Shown here one piece after another: positions 35,835 through 46,769 of a DNA stretch of 64,000 nucleotides; within the stretch, counting starts at the first letter, position 1; the number at the start of each line of letters is the position of its first letter. A program made the translations under genes and the position numbers. The stretch is from contig JAFDWN010000062.1 in assembly GCA_018268465.1 (NCBI GenBank), positions 1 through 64,000 on the forward strand, in the 5' to 3' direction. The DNA is from Actinomycetota bacterium (GTDB lineage Bacteria; Actinomycetota; Actinomycetes; Mycobacteriales; Mycobacteriaceae). The notes under the pieces are model-generated. The model worked only from the letters and a program-made list of their open reading frames with translations. It searched no databases and was not told the DNA's origin.

Positions 35835-37070
35835 GTGACCACATTCGAAGAAACGGACGCGGCGGGCCGTTCGCAAACCGTCGAGTGGCGTGACAAGAAG
35901 CGCTTTTTGTGGTTGATGGGCCTCATCGCCCCGACCGCGATCTTCGTGATGCTGCCGCTGGTGTGGGCGCTGAACCAGCTCGGCTGGCACGTCGCGGCGC
36001 TGATCCCGTTCTGGATCGGGCCGATCCTGCTGTACGTGCTGCTGCCCGCGCTGGACCTGCGTTTCGGGCCGGATGGCCAGAATCCCCCTGATGAGGTGAT
36101 GGAGCGGCTGGAGAACGACAAGTACTACCGCTACTGCACATACGCCTATATCCCGTGCCAGTACGCGAGTGTGGTGTTCGGCGCCTACCTCTTCACCGCA
36201 TCCGATCTGAGCTGGCTCGGCTTCGGCGGTCCGCTGGCCTGGCCGGCCAAGATCGGGCTGGCGTTGTCGGTCGGCGTGCTCGGCGGGGTGGGGATCAACA
36301 CCGCACACGAACTCGGCCACAAGAAGGACTCCGTGGAGCGCTGGCTGTCGAAGATCACGCTGGCGCAGACCTGGTACGGCCACTTCTACATCGAGCACAA
36401 CCGCGGCCACCACGTGCGGGTCGCCACGCCGGAGGATCCCGCGTCGGCACGCTTCGGCGAGACGTTCTGGGAGTTCCTGCCGCGCAGCGTGTGGGGCAGC
36501 CTGCGGTCGTCGTGGACGCTGGAGGCGCAGCGCCTGCGCCGCCAGCACAAGAGCCCGTGGCACTGGAGCAACGACGTACTCAACGCGTGGGCGATGTCGG
36601 TAGTGCTGTGGGGTGTGCTGATCGCGGTGTTCGGTGCTGCGGTGATTCCGTTCCTCGTCATCCAGGCCGTCTTCGGGTTCACGCTGCTGGAGACGGTCAA
36701 CTATCTGGAGCACTACGGTCTGTTGCGCCAGAAGACCCCCGGCGGCCGCTACGAACGGTGCGCGCCTCAGCACAGCTGGAACTCCGATCACATCGTGACC
36801 AATCTGTTCCTCTATCACCTGCAGCGCCACAGCGACCACCACGCCAACCCGACGCGGCGTTACCAGACGTTGCGCAGCATGGCCGACGCGCCGAATCTGC
36901 CCAGCGGGTACGCGTCGATGATCGCGCTGACCTATGTCCCGCCGCTGTGGCGGAAGGTGATGGACCACCGTGTTCTGGAGCACTATGGCGGCGATATCAG
37001 CCGGGTGAACGTACATCCCCGGGTGCGGGACAAGGTGCTGGCGCGCTATTCCGCCCAGGAGCCGGTGTGA
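35835..37070 (+). CDS. alkB: Alkane 1-monooxygenase AlkB
   Basis: AlkB is a membrane di-iron enzyme that hydroxylates the terminal methyl of medium-chain alkanes, with electrons from rubredoxin. The 411-residue product has several membrane helices and the histidine boxes NTAHELGHKK (about residue 155), EHNRGHHVRV (about 190) and LQRHSDHHA (about 340), plus NYLEHYGL. The GTG following GGGAGGTGGCG is used; two starts 30 and 27 bp upstream precede that ribosome site. The stop overlaps the rubredoxin start (GTGA). Confidence 0.95.
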   Translation: MTTFEETDAAGRSQTVEWRDKKRFLWLMGLIAPTAIFVMLPLVWALNQLGWHVAALIPFWIGPILLYVLLPALDLRFGPDGQNPPDEVMERLENDKYYRYCTYAYIPCQYASVVFGAYLFTASDLSWLGFGGPLAWPAKIGLALSVGVLGGVGINTAHELGHKKDSVERWLSKITLAQTWYGHFYIEHNRGHHVRVATPEDPASARFGETFWEFLPRSVWGSLRSSWTLEAQRLRRQHKSPWHWSNDVLNAWAMSVVLWGVLIAVFGAAVIPFLVIQAVFGFTLLETVNYLEHYGLLRQKTPGGRYERCAPQHSWNSDHIVTNLFLYHLQRHSDHHANPTRRYQTLRSMADAPNLPSGYASMIALTYVPPLWRKVMDHRVLEHYGGDISRVNVHPRVRDKVLARYSAQEPV

Positions 37071-37237
37071 GCGCCTACCGCTGCCCGGTCTGCGACTACG
37101 TCTACGACGAAGTCAAAGGTGCTGCCCGCGAAGGGTTTCCGGCGGGAACCGGGTGGGGCGACATTCCCGACGACTGGTGCTGCCCGGACTGCGGCGTGCG
37201 CGAGAAGGTCGACTTCGAACTCGTCGCGACGGGTTGA
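37067..37237 (+). CDS. rubA: Rubredoxin (first of two)
   Basis: This 56-residue iron protein has the two CxxC pairs YRCPVCDYVYDE and WCCPDCGVR plus GWGDIPDDW, the AlkG-type electron carrier that reduces AlkB. The GTG start overlaps the alkB stop by 4 nt, so translation is coupled. Too short and partly masked by a longer overlapping frame, it is called from motif and operon position. Confidence 0.93.
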   Translation: MSAYRCPVCDYVYDEVKGAAREGFPAGTGWGDIPDDWCCPDCGVREKVDFELVATG

Positions 37238-37299
37238 GTCCCCGCCCGCGGGGGCGATCGCCGTGATCGCGGGTCAACACAGGCAGAAAGGCAACAGGC

Positions 37300-37482
37300 A
37301 TGGACGACTACACGCTGTATCGGTGTGTTCAGTGCGGATTCGAATACGACGAGGCGCTGGGCTGGCCCGACGACGGTATCGCGCCGGGCACCCGCTGGGA
37401 TGACATCCCCGACGACTGGAGCTGCCCGGACTGCGGCGCGGCCAAGTCGGACTTCGAGATGGTGGAGGTCGCCCGTCCGTGA
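37300..37482 (+). CDS. rubB: Rubredoxin (second of two)
   Basis: The 60-residue protein has [20 protein letters not shown] and [14 protein letters not shown], again two CxxC iron sites. It differs from the upstream rubredoxin in the first pair (CVQC against CPVC), suggesting the AlkG1/AlkG2 distinction known from alkane degraders. It lies 62 bp after rubA and follows AGAAAGGC. The alkX regulator follows directly. Confidence 0.93.
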   Translation: MDDYTLYRCVQCGFEYDEALGWPDDGIAPGTRWDDIPDDWSCPDCGAAKSDFEMVEVARP

Positions 37483-37524
37483 GTGCCCCCGAGCGAAGCG
37501 GCGGATACGACTAATCTCCACCGT

Positions 37525-38157
37525 GTGACCGGGTCATCCGCGGAGCCGCAGGGCAGGCGCATCCCCTACGCCGAGGCATCGCGGGTGTTGTTGCGCGACT
37601 CCATTCTCGACGGCATGCGTGAGCTGCTGCTGACGCGCGACTGGTCCTCGATCACCCTGTCTGACGTCGCCAGGGCGGCCGGTATCAGCAGGCAGACCAT
37701 CTACAACGAATTCGGCTCGCGGCAGGGCCTGGCGCAGGGGTACGCACTGCGGCTGGCCGACCGGCTGGTCGATGCGGTCGACGAAGCGATCGTCGGCAAT
37801 GTCGGTGACGTGTTCGCCGCCTTCCTGCAGGGTTTCCGCGCCTTCTTCGCCGATTCCGCCGCGGACCCGCTGGTGATCTCGCTGCTCACCGGCGGCATCA
37901 AACCGGATCTGCTCCAGATCATCACCACCGACAGCGGGCCGATCATCGCGCGGTGTTCACAGCGCCTGACGACGACGTTTCAGCACAGCTGGGTCAGGTG
38001 CAGCGACGAAGACGCGGGCGTCCTGGCCCGCGCGATCGTGCGGTTGGCGATGAGTTACGTGTCGATGCCCCCGGAGGCCGACCACGATGTCGCAGGTGAC
38101 CTGGCCCGGCTGATGACTCCGTTCGCCGAGCGCTACGGTGTCATCGAACAGAGTTGA
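37525..38157 (+). CDS. alkX: TetR-family regulator AlkX
   Basis: The 210-residue product has an N-terminal TetR helix-turn-helix (ITLSDVARAAGISRQTIYNEF, about residues 42-62) and a helical ligand domain. It ends the alkB-rubA-rubB operon, as Rv3249c does. AlkX proteins are reported to repress the alkane operon and respond to fatty acids. The GTG start before TGSSAEPQGRRIPYAEAS gives the recalled length of the orthologue; a GTG at 37483 immediately after rubB is an alternative. Confidence 0.9.
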   Translation: MTGSSAEPQGRRIPYAEASRVLLRDSILDGMRELLLTRDWSSITLSDVARAAGISRQTIYNEFGSRQGLAQGYALRLADRLVDAVDEAIVGNVGDVFAAFLQGFRAFFADSAADPLVISLLTGGIKPDLLQIITTDSGPIIARCSQRLTTTFQHSWVRCSDEDAGVLARAIVRLAMSYVSMPPEADHDVAGDLARLMTPFAERYGVIEQS

Positions 38158-38242
38158 CGATGGCAGGCCGAGCGCCCAGCCGCCGGGGCTAATGTGTAAC
38201 TCGGCTAACTAATTTTCGATGTGCCTATGAGAAGGAACCGCC

Positions 38243-39742
<1,500 letters not shown>

Positions 39743-39760
39743 GCGCCCTCACCCGCCGTT

Positions 39761-39814
39761 GACTCTGCGGTCAGATCCCGTTGTCGTGCAGAATCGCGAT
39801 CTGACCGCAGAATC
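39761..39814. terminator. Long inverted repeat after ahcY
   Basis: TCTGCGGTCAGATC and GATCTGACCGCAGA form a perfect 14-bp stem, extendable to 17 bp with one mismatch, around a 20-nt loop. It begins about 20 bp after the ahcY stop and ends before the next gene, so it is a likely terminator. No T-run follows. Confidence 0.6.
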
Positions 39815-39847
39815 GAACGGACGGTGGCAGACGATCGAGGAGACCGC

Positions 39848-41083
39848 GTGACCACGACGGGCCGGGCGCTGCTGTCTGTGCTGTTCTGTGCGGGCCTGCT
39901 GGCCTCGGGGTGCGCATCCGCCGATACGGCGGCGCCGGGTCCGGAATCGCCGTCGACGGTGTCGTCAGCGACGCCGGCCGCCGGCGGGGACGCGATGACC
40001 CCGCTGATCGGCTCGGTGCCGTTCGCGCCGGTCCCGTTCGAGGGCTCCGATGGTTTGACGCACCTCGTGTACGAGCTGTCGGTCACCAACTTCACCTCCG
40101 AGCCGTTGACGGTGAAGAACGTGGCGGTGCTCGACGCGGCGACCGACAAGCAGGTCGGCGAACTGGACGAGGCCGCCCTGGTGATCCGGGCCTATCCCGC
40201 GGGTTCCCGTCAGGCCGGCAATGTCTTCCAGCCGGGTCAGGCCGGCACGATCTTCATCCACCTGCCGTTCGCGGCGGGAGACGACGTTCCGGACGAACTG
40301 ACTCACCGGGTACATGTCGACAGCGGTGTGCTCCCTCCTGGCGACGACGGCACCATCAAGCGGATGGGCACCGTCACCGTGGACCGGCGCACCCTGCCCG
40401 TCGTATCCGCTCCGCTGGCCGGCGAGCGCTACATCGCCGCCGACGGCTGCTGCGACGCCGCGCGCCACACGCGCGCGATACTGCCGGTGAACGGGCAGAC
40501 GTATGTGTCCCAGCGCTACGCGATCGACTACGAGCAGGCCGACGAGCAGAACCGGATCTTCACCGGTGACCCGAAAGACCCTGCCAGCTATGAGATCTTC
40601 GGCAAAGAGGTGTACGCCGTCGCCGACGGTACGGTGGTCGGCACCCGCAATGATCTCGCCGAGCAGACCCCGGGCACCTATCCGTCGGGCATTCCCATCG
40701 ACGAGGCCGACGGCAACTTCGTCGTGCTGGATATCGGGGACGGCTTCTACGTGAATTACGCGCACATGCAGCCCGGCAGTGTGCGACCGGAACTGGGTGA
40801 CAAGGTGAGTCGCGGCGACGTCATCGGGTTGGTGGGCAATACCGGCAATTCCGTTGCGCCGCATCTCCATATCCACGTGATGGACGGTCCGTCACCGCTG
40901 GCCGCTCAGGGCCTGCCGTATCTGTACGACCGGTTCACCGTCACCGGTCAGGTGGCCAGCACCGCCGATTTCGACGCATCGGAGGGCACCGGCGTGCCGC
41001 TGGCGCTGGTACCGGATGCCACCCGGACCGAACACGCCGATCAGATGGTGCTCGACCAGAACCTGGTGACGTTCGCACCGTAG
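39848..41083 (+). CDS. M23-family (LytM-like) lipoprotein with altered metal site
   Basis: The 411-residue product has a lipoprotein signal (LLSVLFCAGLLASGC, Cys about residue 21) and so is exported and lipid-anchored. A C-terminal LytM/M23 domain (about 240-380) includes VYAVADGTVVG, YVNYAHMQPGSV, GDVIGLVGNTGNS and the metal motif HLHIHV. The usual first zinc ligand (HxxxD) reads RYAID, with Arg in place of His, so the enzyme may be a non-hydrolytic cell-wall binder. The GTG start follows GAGGAGACCGC. It lies between ahcY and tmk. Confidence 0.8.
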   Translation: MTTTGRALLSVLFCAGLLASGCASADTAAPGPESPSTVSSATPAAGGDAMTPLIGSVPFAPVPFEGSDGLTHLVYELSVTNFTSEPLTVKNVAVLDAATDKQVGELDEAALVIRAYPAGSRQAGNVFQPGQAGTIFIHLPFAAGDDVPDELTHRVHVDSGVLPPGDDGTIKRMGTVTVDRRTLPVVSAPLAGERYIAADGCCDAARHTRAILPVNGQTYVSQRYAIDYEQADEQNRIFTGDPKDPASYEIFGKEVYAVADGTVVGTRNDLAEQTPGTYPSGIPIDEADGNFVVLDIGDGFYVNYAHMQPGSVRPELGDKVSRGDVIGLVGNTGNSVAPHLHIHVMDGPSPLAAQGLPYLYDRFTVTGQVASTADFDASEGTGVPLALVPDATRTEHADQMVLDQNLVTFAP

Positions 41084-41108
41084 GGGCTCCCACGACTACG
41101 CTCGCCGG

Positions 41109-41741
41109 GTGCTCATCGTGATCGAGGGTGTCGACGGCGCGGGCAAGCGGACGCTGACCAACGGGCTGCGGTCGGCCTTCGAGGCCGGCCATCGTTCGGT
41201 CGGCTGTCTGTCGTTCCCCCGCTACGGCGATTCGGTGACCGCGGACCTGGCGGCGGAGGCGCTGCACGGCGGTCACGGCGACCTGTCGTCGAGCGTGTAC
41301 GCGATGGCGGTGCTGTTCGCGCTGGACCGGGCGGGGGCGCGCGACGAGATCGGCCACCTGCTGGCCGCATACGACGTGGTGATCCTCGATCGGTACGTCG
41401 CATCCAACGCCGCCTACAGTGCGGCCAGGCTGCACCAGGACTTCGACGGCGATGTCGTCGGCTGGGTGCGGGACCTGGAGTACGGGCGGCTTCGGCTGCC
41501 GGCGCCGGATTGGCAGATCCTGCTCGACGTGCCCACCGAACTGGCCGCGCAGCGGGCCACCCTGCGCGCCGAGCAGGAGGCCGACCGCGCCAAGGACGCC
41601 TACGAACGTGACGACGGATTGCAGCGCCGCACCGGTGAGGTGTACGCCGCGCTGGCTGCGGTCGATTGGTGCGGACGCTGGCATGTGACCGGCCCCGACG
41701 TCGACCCGGGCGCCCTCGCGCAAACCCTGGCGGCCCGCTAG
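41109..41741 (+). CDS. tmk: Thymidylate kinase
   Basis: Tmk phosphorylates dTMP to dTDP. The 210-residue protein starts LIVIEGVDGAGKRTLTNGL with the P-loop, in which Arg replaces the usual Ser, as in M. tuberculosis Tmk. It contains the substrate-binding LDRYVASNAAY near residue 93. The GTG start is 26 bp after the lipoprotein gene. mtrA follows after about 70 bp, as in other mycobacteria. Confidence 0.93.
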   Translation: MLIVIEGVDGAGKRTLTNGLRSAFEAGHRSVGCLSFPRYGDSVTADLAAEALHGGHGDLSSSVYAMAVLFALDRAGARDEIGHLLAAYDVVILDRYVASNAAYSAARLHQDFDGDVVGWVRDLEYGRLRLPAPDWQILLDVPTELAAQRATLRAEQEADRAKDAYERDDGLQRRTGEVYAALAAVDWCGRWHVTGPDVDPGALAQTLAAR

Positions 41742-41746
41742 CGGGC
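41733..41746. terminator. Small palindrome at the tmk stop
   Basis: GCCCGC-TA-GCGGGC is a perfect 14-bp palindrome spanning the tmk stop codon. It could contribute to termination before mtrA, but the loop is only two bases, so a hairpin would lose inner pairs. Weakly supported. Confidence 0.25.
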
Positions 41747-41811
41747 ACACCCACCCGAAAGAGCAAAACGCCCCGTGTGGTAGCCCAGTTTTGTCGCGAT
41801 CTGGTGACACC

Positions 41812-42498
41812 ATGGACACCATGAGGCAAAGGATCCTGGTCGTCGACGACGACCCATCGCTCGCCGAGATGCTCACCATCGTCCTGCGCGGCGAGGGTTT
41901 CGACACCGCTGTCATCGGCGACGGCACCCAGGCGCTCACGGCGGTCCGTGAACTGCGGCCCGATCTGGTGTTGCTGGATCTGATGCTGCCCGGGATGAAC
42001 GGCATCGACGTATGCCGTGTGTTGCGCGCCGATTCGGGCGTGCCGATCGTGATGCTCACCGCCAAGACCGACACCGTCGACGTCGTGCTGGGTTTGGAGT
42101 CCGGCGCCGACGACTACGTGATGAAGCCGTTCAAACCCAAGGAACTGGTGGCACGGGTGCGTGCGCGGCTGCGCCGCAACGAGGACGAGCCCGCCGAGTT
42201 GCTGTCCATCGGTGACATCGACATCGACGTGCCCGCGCACAAGGTGACCCGGCAGGGTGAACAGGTTTCGCTGACACCGCTGGAATTCGACCTGTTGGTG
42301 GCGTTGGCGCGTAAACCGCGGCAGGTGTTTACTCGTGATGTGCTGCTCGAACAGGTGTGGGGTTACCGGCACCCCGCTGACACCCGTTTGGTGAACGTGC
42401 ATGTCCAGCGGTTGCGGGCCAAGGTCGAGAAGGATCCGGAGAACCCGCAGGTGGTGTTGACCGTTCGAGGAGTGGGATACAAGGCCGGACCTCCGTGA
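41812..42498 (+). CDS. mtrA: Response regulator MtrA
   Basis: MtrA is an OmpR-type DNA-binding response regulator controlling cell division, cell-wall and replication genes. The 228-residue protein has the receiver domain [13 protein letters not shown] with phosphorylated Asp in [10 protein letters not shown], switch LTAKTD and KPFKPKEL, then a winged helix ending in [17 protein letters not shown] and [13 protein letters not shown]. It is almost identical, as recalled, to the M. tuberculosis protein, and the ATG (MDTMRQRIL) matches its start. It overlaps mtrB by 4 nt. Confidence 0.96.
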   Translation: MDTMRQRILVVDDDPSLAEMLTIVLRGEGFDTAVIGDGTQALTAVRELRPDLVLLDLMLPGMNGIDVCRVLRADSGVPIVMLTAKTDTVDVVLGLESGADDYVMKPFKPKELVARVRARLRRNEDEPAELLSIGDIDIDVPAHKVTRQGEQVSLTPLEFDLLVALARKPRQVFTRDVLLEQVWGYRHPADTRLVNVHVQRLRAKVEKDPENPQVVLTVRGVGYKAGPP

Positions 42499-44153
42499 TC
42501 TGGGGCTCGCGGCGGCGCACCCGTGGTCGGTGGGGACGTTCGGGACCACTGCTGCGCGGTCTGGGAGCCCTGAGCCGGGCGATGGCGCTCGCGTGGCGCC
42601 GCTCGCTGCAGTTGCGGGTGGTGGCGCTGACGCTCGGGCTGTCGCTCGCCGTGATCATGGTGCTCGGGTTCGTGCTGACCAGCCAGATCACCGACCGCAT
42701 CCTCGAGGTCAAGGTCAACGCGGCCACCGAGGAGATCGAGCGGGCCCGCAACACCGTCAGCGGCATCGTCGGCGGCGAGGAGACCCGATCGCTGGACAGC
42801 AGCCTGCAGTTGGCCCGCAATACGCTCATCGACCGCAAATCCGACGCGGGCGCGGGGCTGGCGGGGGCGTTCGACGCGGTGCTCGTCGTACCCGGGGACG
42901 GGCCGCGCGCGGCCACCGCCGCGGGTCCGGTGCAGCAGATACCGGAGGCGCTGCGCGACTTCGTGAAGGCCGGCCAGGTCAGTTACCAGTACGCGACGGT
43001 GCACACCGACGGGTTTTCGGGGCCGGCGCTGATCGTCGGCAGCCCGACGTCGTCGTCGGTGACGAATCTGGAGCTCTACCTGATCTTCCCGCTGAACAAC
43101 GAGGAGAGCACCATCGCGCTGGTGCGCGGCACCATGGCCACCGGCGGCGTCGTCCTGCTCGGTCTGCTCGCCGCGATCGCCCTCCTGGTGGCCCGCCAGA
43201 TCGTGCTGCCGGTGCGGTCGGCGTCGCGGATCGCCGAGCGGTTCGCCGAAGGACATCTGACCGAACGGATGCCGGTGCGCGGTGAGGACGACATGGCGCG
43301 GCTGGCGGTGTCGTTCAACGATATGGCCGAGAGCCTGCACCGCCAGATCACCCAGCTGGAGGAGTTCGGAAACCTGCAGCGGCGCTTCACCTCCGACGTC
43401 AGCCACGAGCTGCGCACCCCGCTGACGACGGTGCGGATGGCCGCCGATCTGATCTACGACCACAGCGAGGATCTCGATCCGGCGCTGCGCCGCTCGACGG
43501 AGTTGATGGTCAACGAACTGGACCGCTTCGAAACCCTGCTCAACGACCTGCTGGAGATCTCCCGTCACGATGCCGGTGTGGCCGAACTGTCGGTCGAGTC
43601 GGTCGATCTGCGCCGCACGGTGCAGAGCGCGCTGGAGAACGTCGGTCATCTGTCCCATCAGGCCGGCGTGGAGCTGATCGTCGACCTCCCCGCCGAAGGC
43701 GTGATCGCCGAGGTGGACCCGCGGCGGGTCGAGCGGATTCTGCGCAACCTCATCGCCAACGCCATCGATCACGCAGAGCACAAGCCGGTGCGGATCAGGA
43801 TGGCCGCCGACGAGGACACCGTCGCGGTCACCGTCCGCGACTACGGTGTCGGGTTGCGCCCCGGTGAGGAGAAGCTGGTGTTCAGCCGGTTCTGGCGGTC
43901 CGACCCGTCGCGGGTGCGGCGCTCCGGCGGCACCGGTCTGGGTCTGGCGATCAGCATCGAGGATGCTCGGCTGCACCAGGGCCGGCTGGAGGCGTGGGGT
44001 GAACCCGGTAAGGGCGCCTGTTTCCGGCTCACCCTGCCGTTGGTGCGCGGTCACAAGGTCACCACGAGCCCGTTGCCGCTCAAACCCGTTCGGCCCGACC
44101 GCCCACCGCGGCGGTCGGTTCCGGCCCGTGAGCCCGCAGGGGAGGGTGTGTGA
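42495..44153 (+). CDS. mtrB: Sensor histidine kinase MtrB
   Basis: The 552-residue membrane kinase pairs with MtrA. Visible in order: an N-terminal helix ([20 protein letters not shown]), an extracellular sensor region, and a second helix ([20 protein letters not shown]). A HAMP linker follows, then the phosphorylated His in [17 protein letters not shown] (about residue 305), and an ATPase domain with [27 protein letters not shown] and [10 protein letters not shown]. Start GTG and stop both overlap neighbours by 4 nt, giving a tightly coupled mtrA-mtrB-lpqB operon. Confidence 0.96.
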   Translation: MIWGSRRRTRGRWGRSGPLLRGLGALSRAMALAWRRSLQLRVVALTLGLSLAVIMVLGFVLTSQITDRILEVKVNAATEEIERARNTVSGIVGGEETRSLDSSLQLARNTLIDRKSDAGAGLAGAFDAVLVVPGDGPRAATAAGPVQQIPEALRDFVKAGQVSYQYATVHTDGFSGPALIVGSPTSSSVTNLELYLIFPLNNEESTIALVRGTMATGGVVLLGLLAAIALLVARQIVLPVRSASRIAERFAEGHLTERMPVRGEDDMARLAVSFNDMAESLHRQITQLEEFGNLQRRFTSDVSHELRTPLTTVRMAADLIYDHSEDLDPALRRSTELMVNELDRFETLLNDLLEISRHDAGVAELSVESVDLRRTVQSALENVGHLSHQAGVELIVDLPAEGVIAEVDPRRVERILRNLIANAIDHAEHKPVRIRMAADEDTVAVTVRDYGVGLRPGEEKLVFSRFWRSDPSRVRRSGGTGLGLAISIEDARLHQGRLEAWGEPGKGACFRLTLPLVRGHKVTTSPLPLKPVRPDRPPRRSVPAREPAGEGV

Positions 44154-45916
44154 AGCGCGTCGTCACGCTGCTGTGGGCGGTCGTGTTCGCCGCCACCCTC
44201 GTGGGTTGTGCGGGTGTGCCGAACTCGTCGGCGCCGCAGGCCATCGGCACCGTCGAGCGGCCAGCCCCGCCGAGCCTGCCGACGCCGTCGCCGGGGATGG
44301 ATCCCGACGTATTGCTGCGCGAGTTCCTCAAGGCCACCGCCGATCCCGCGAATCGTCATCTGGCCGCGCGCCAATTCCTCACCGAATCGGCGTCCAACGC
44401 GTGGGACGATGCCGGCAGCGCGCTGCTGGTCGACCGTGTGGTGTTCGTGGAAACCCGTCGACCTGAACGGGTTTCGGTGACGATGCGGGCCGATATCCTC
44501 GGATCGCTCTCCGACGTCGGCGTTTTCGAGACCGCGGAGGGGGCGCTGCCCGATCCCGGGCCGATCGAGTTGGTCAGGACACCTGGCGGCTGGCGCATCG
44601 ATCGGCTGCCCAACGGTGTCTTCCTGGACTGGCAGCAGTTCCAGCAGACCTACAAACGCAACACCCTGTATTTCGTCGATCCGACCGGGACCACCATGGC
44701 GCCCGATCCGCGCTACGTCGCGGTGTCCGATCCCGACCAGCTGGCCACCGAGCTGGTGTCCAAGCTGACGGCGGGGCCGCGCCCGGAGATGGATGGCACG
44801 GTGCGCAACCTGCTCGACCCGCCGCTGCGGCTGCGGGGCCCGGTGACGAGGGCGGACGGCGGCAAGGCGGGGGTGGGCCGGGGCTACGGCGGGGCCAGGA
44901 TCGAGCTGGAGAATCTGTCGACCACCGATCCGCACAGTCGTCAACTGCTTGCGGCGCAGATCATCTGGACGTTGTCACGGGCCGGTATCAACGGGCCGTA
45001 CGTGATCAACGCCGATGGCGCGGCGCTGGACGACCGGTTCGCCGCCGGCTGGGAGACCTCCGACGTGGCCGCGACGGACCCGGGTGCTGCGTCGGGTGCC
45101 GCCGCCGGTTTGCACGCTCTGGTCGGGGGTGCGCTCGTGTCGCTCGACGGTGACCGGGCGTCGCGGGTGGCCGGGGCATTCGGTCAGATGCCCAACCAGA
45201 CGGCTGCTGCCGTGTCACGCAGCGGCGAGGAGGCGGCGTCGGTGGTGACGCTGCGTCCCGGCGCGCCGGATATGGCGTCGTCGCTGTGGGTCGGCCCGCT
45301 GGGCGGCCCCGCGTCGCAGTCCCTGGAGGGCCGCACCCTCAGCAGACCCACGTGGGCGCTGGACGAGGCGGTGTGGGTGGTGGTGGACGGCAACAACGTC
45401 GTGCGGGTCATCCAGGAGGCGGCCTCGGGTCAGGCGGCACGGATTCCCATCGATTCCACTGCCGTGTCGACGCGCTTCCCCGGCGCGATCTCGGAGTTGC
45501 AGCTGTCCCGGGACGGGACCCGCGCGGCGCTGGTCATCGACGGGCAGGTCATTCTGGCCGGGGTGAAGCAGACCCAGGACGGCCAGTTCACCCTGGCGTA
45601 TCCACGGCGGCTGGGTTTCGGCCTGCGCAACACCGTGGTGTCGCTGTGCTGGCGTACCGGTGACGATATCGTCGTCAGCCGCACCGACCCGCAGCACCCG
45701 ATCTCCTACATCAACCTCGACGGTGTGAACTCCGACGGCCCTGGCCGCAATCTGCTGATGCCGGTGACGACGGTGGTGGCCAATCCGTCGACGGTCTACG
45801 TCGCCGATCAGCGGGGTGTGCTGCAGTTGTCGGGTGCGGCGGCGGAGGGCGACCCGGCGTGGTCGGAGGTGCGTCCGCTGATGGTGGGCGGCGCGCTGCC
45901 GGTGCTGCCGGGCTGA
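44150..45916 (+). CDS. lpqB: Lipoprotein LpqB
   Basis: LpqB is a lipoprotein that interacts with MtrB and tunes MtrA signalling. The 588-residue product has a signal peptide and lipobox ([16 protein letters not shown], Cys about residue 23). A GerMN-type region (about 60-330, including [24 protein letters not shown]) and a C-terminal propeller-like LpqB domain follow. It overlaps mtrB by 4 nt and its stop is one base from the stop of the convergent hydrogenase-locus gene, so no separate terminator fits between them. Confidence 0.95.
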   Translation: MKRVVTLLWAVVFAATLVGCAGVPNSSAPQAIGTVERPAPPSLPTPSPGMDPDVLLREFLKATADPANRHLAARQFLTESASNAWDDAGSALLVDRVVFVETRRPERVSVTMRADILGSLSDVGVFETAEGALPDPGPIELVRTPGGWRIDRLPNGVFLDWQQFQQTYKRNTLYFVDPTGTTMAPDPRYVAVSDPDQLATELVSKLTAGPRPEMDGTVRNLLDPPLRLRGPVTRADGGKAGVGRGYGGARIELENLSTTDPHSRQLLAAQIIWTLSRAGINGPYVINADGAALDDRFAAGWETSDVAATDPGAASGAAAGLHALVGGALVSLDGDRASRVAGAFGQMPNQTAAAVSRSGEEAASVVTLRPGAPDMASSLWVGPLGGPASQSLEGRTLSRPTWALDEAVWVVVDGNNVVRVIQEAASGQAARIPIDSTAVSTRFPGAISELQLSRDGTRAALVIDGQVILAGVKQTQDGQFTLAYPRRLGFGLRNTVVSLCWRTGDDIVVSRTDPQHPISYINLDGVNSDGPGRNLLMPVTTVVANPSTVYVADQRGVLQLSGAAAEGDPAWSEVRPLMVGGALPVLPG

Positions 45917-45917
45917 G

Positions 45918-46769
45918 TCAGGGTCGCGCGACGAGGGGCCCGGCGAGCCCGGGGTCGAACCGTGACCGTACGGCCACCGATCCCGCGGCGGCCGCCACGA
46001 TCATCCCCGCGTCGGATTCGCTGCCCCTGGGGATTTCGATCGCCGCGCTGTCGGGGTCTTCCCGGTGCGCCATCAGCCAGTCGTAGAGCAGCCAGTCCAG
46101 CGCACAGGCCAGGGCGAACGGGTCGATGGTGGGGTCACCGGAGGTGGTGCCGTCGATACACGTCCGCAGTACCTCGCGGTGTTCCTGGCTGGCGGCCTGC
46201 TTGTTCACCCCCGAGCTGTCGAACAGCATGGTCGACAACGTGAGCGGGAACCGCTGTCCGGATTCGGCCATCAGGATCCAGCGCCCGCCCATCCACGGTC
46301 TGTCCGGGTCGAGCAGGTGCATCTGCCCGAATCCGGAGACCACGCCTTCGGAGGGCCGGTCGAGTTGGTCGTCGAATGGTGCGGGTCCGAGCAGGCCGAG
46401 CGGTTGGCGTGCGCGTATCGAGAACAGCGCCGCGGTGCCGATGATCTTGCCCGCCCGCACATCCGGAACCAGGCCGATGATCTGGGCGGCCGACCAGTAG
46501 TCGAGGCAGAGTCTGTCCAGCGTGCGGTGCAGCTGGAGCAGCCCGTCGTGCTCGTCGGTGTCGGCCGGCCGTCTCCCGCCGCCCAGCAGGTCGCCGAACC
46601 GCCCGGCCGCGATGATCAGTGCGTCGTCGAGAGCCTCCAGGTGGGTGGCGATCAGCCGGTCGGCCTCGTCGTCGCCGCGCACCAGGTCGGGCAGCGTCGT
46701 GGGGTTGCCCGACGGGGTGGCCCAATAGAACCCGATCTGCGCGTCGGACTGGATGATTCTGGGTCTCAA
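45918..46769 (-). CDS. Unrecognised protein at the distal end of the hydrogenase operon
   Basis: I do not recognise this 283-residue protein. It has no signal peptide or membrane segment. It is mixed alpha/beta by eye, with polar stretches such as DLLGGGRRPADTDEHDGL and WMGGRWILMAESGQRFPLTLS and only two cysteines (LDRLCLDYW, VLRTCIDG). It starts with an ATGA overlap with the DUF6390 gene and so is translated with the hydrogenase maturation genes. It converges with lpqB. A hydrogenase-related role is inferred from operon position only. Confidence 0.7.
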   Translation of the reverse strand: MRPRIIQSDAQIGFYWATPSGNPTTLPDLVRGDDEADRLIATHLEALDDALIIAAGRFGDLLGGGRRPADTDEHDGLLQLHRTLDRLCLDYWSAAQIIGLVPDVRAGKIIGTAALFSIRARQPLGLLGPAPFDDQLDRPSEGVVSGFGQMHLLDPDRPWMGGRWILMAESGQRFPLTLSTMLFDSSGVNKQAASQEHREVLRTCIDGTTSGDPTIDPFALACALDWLLYDWLMAHREDPDSAAIEIPRGSESDAGMIVAAAAGSVAVRSRFDPGLAGPLVARP

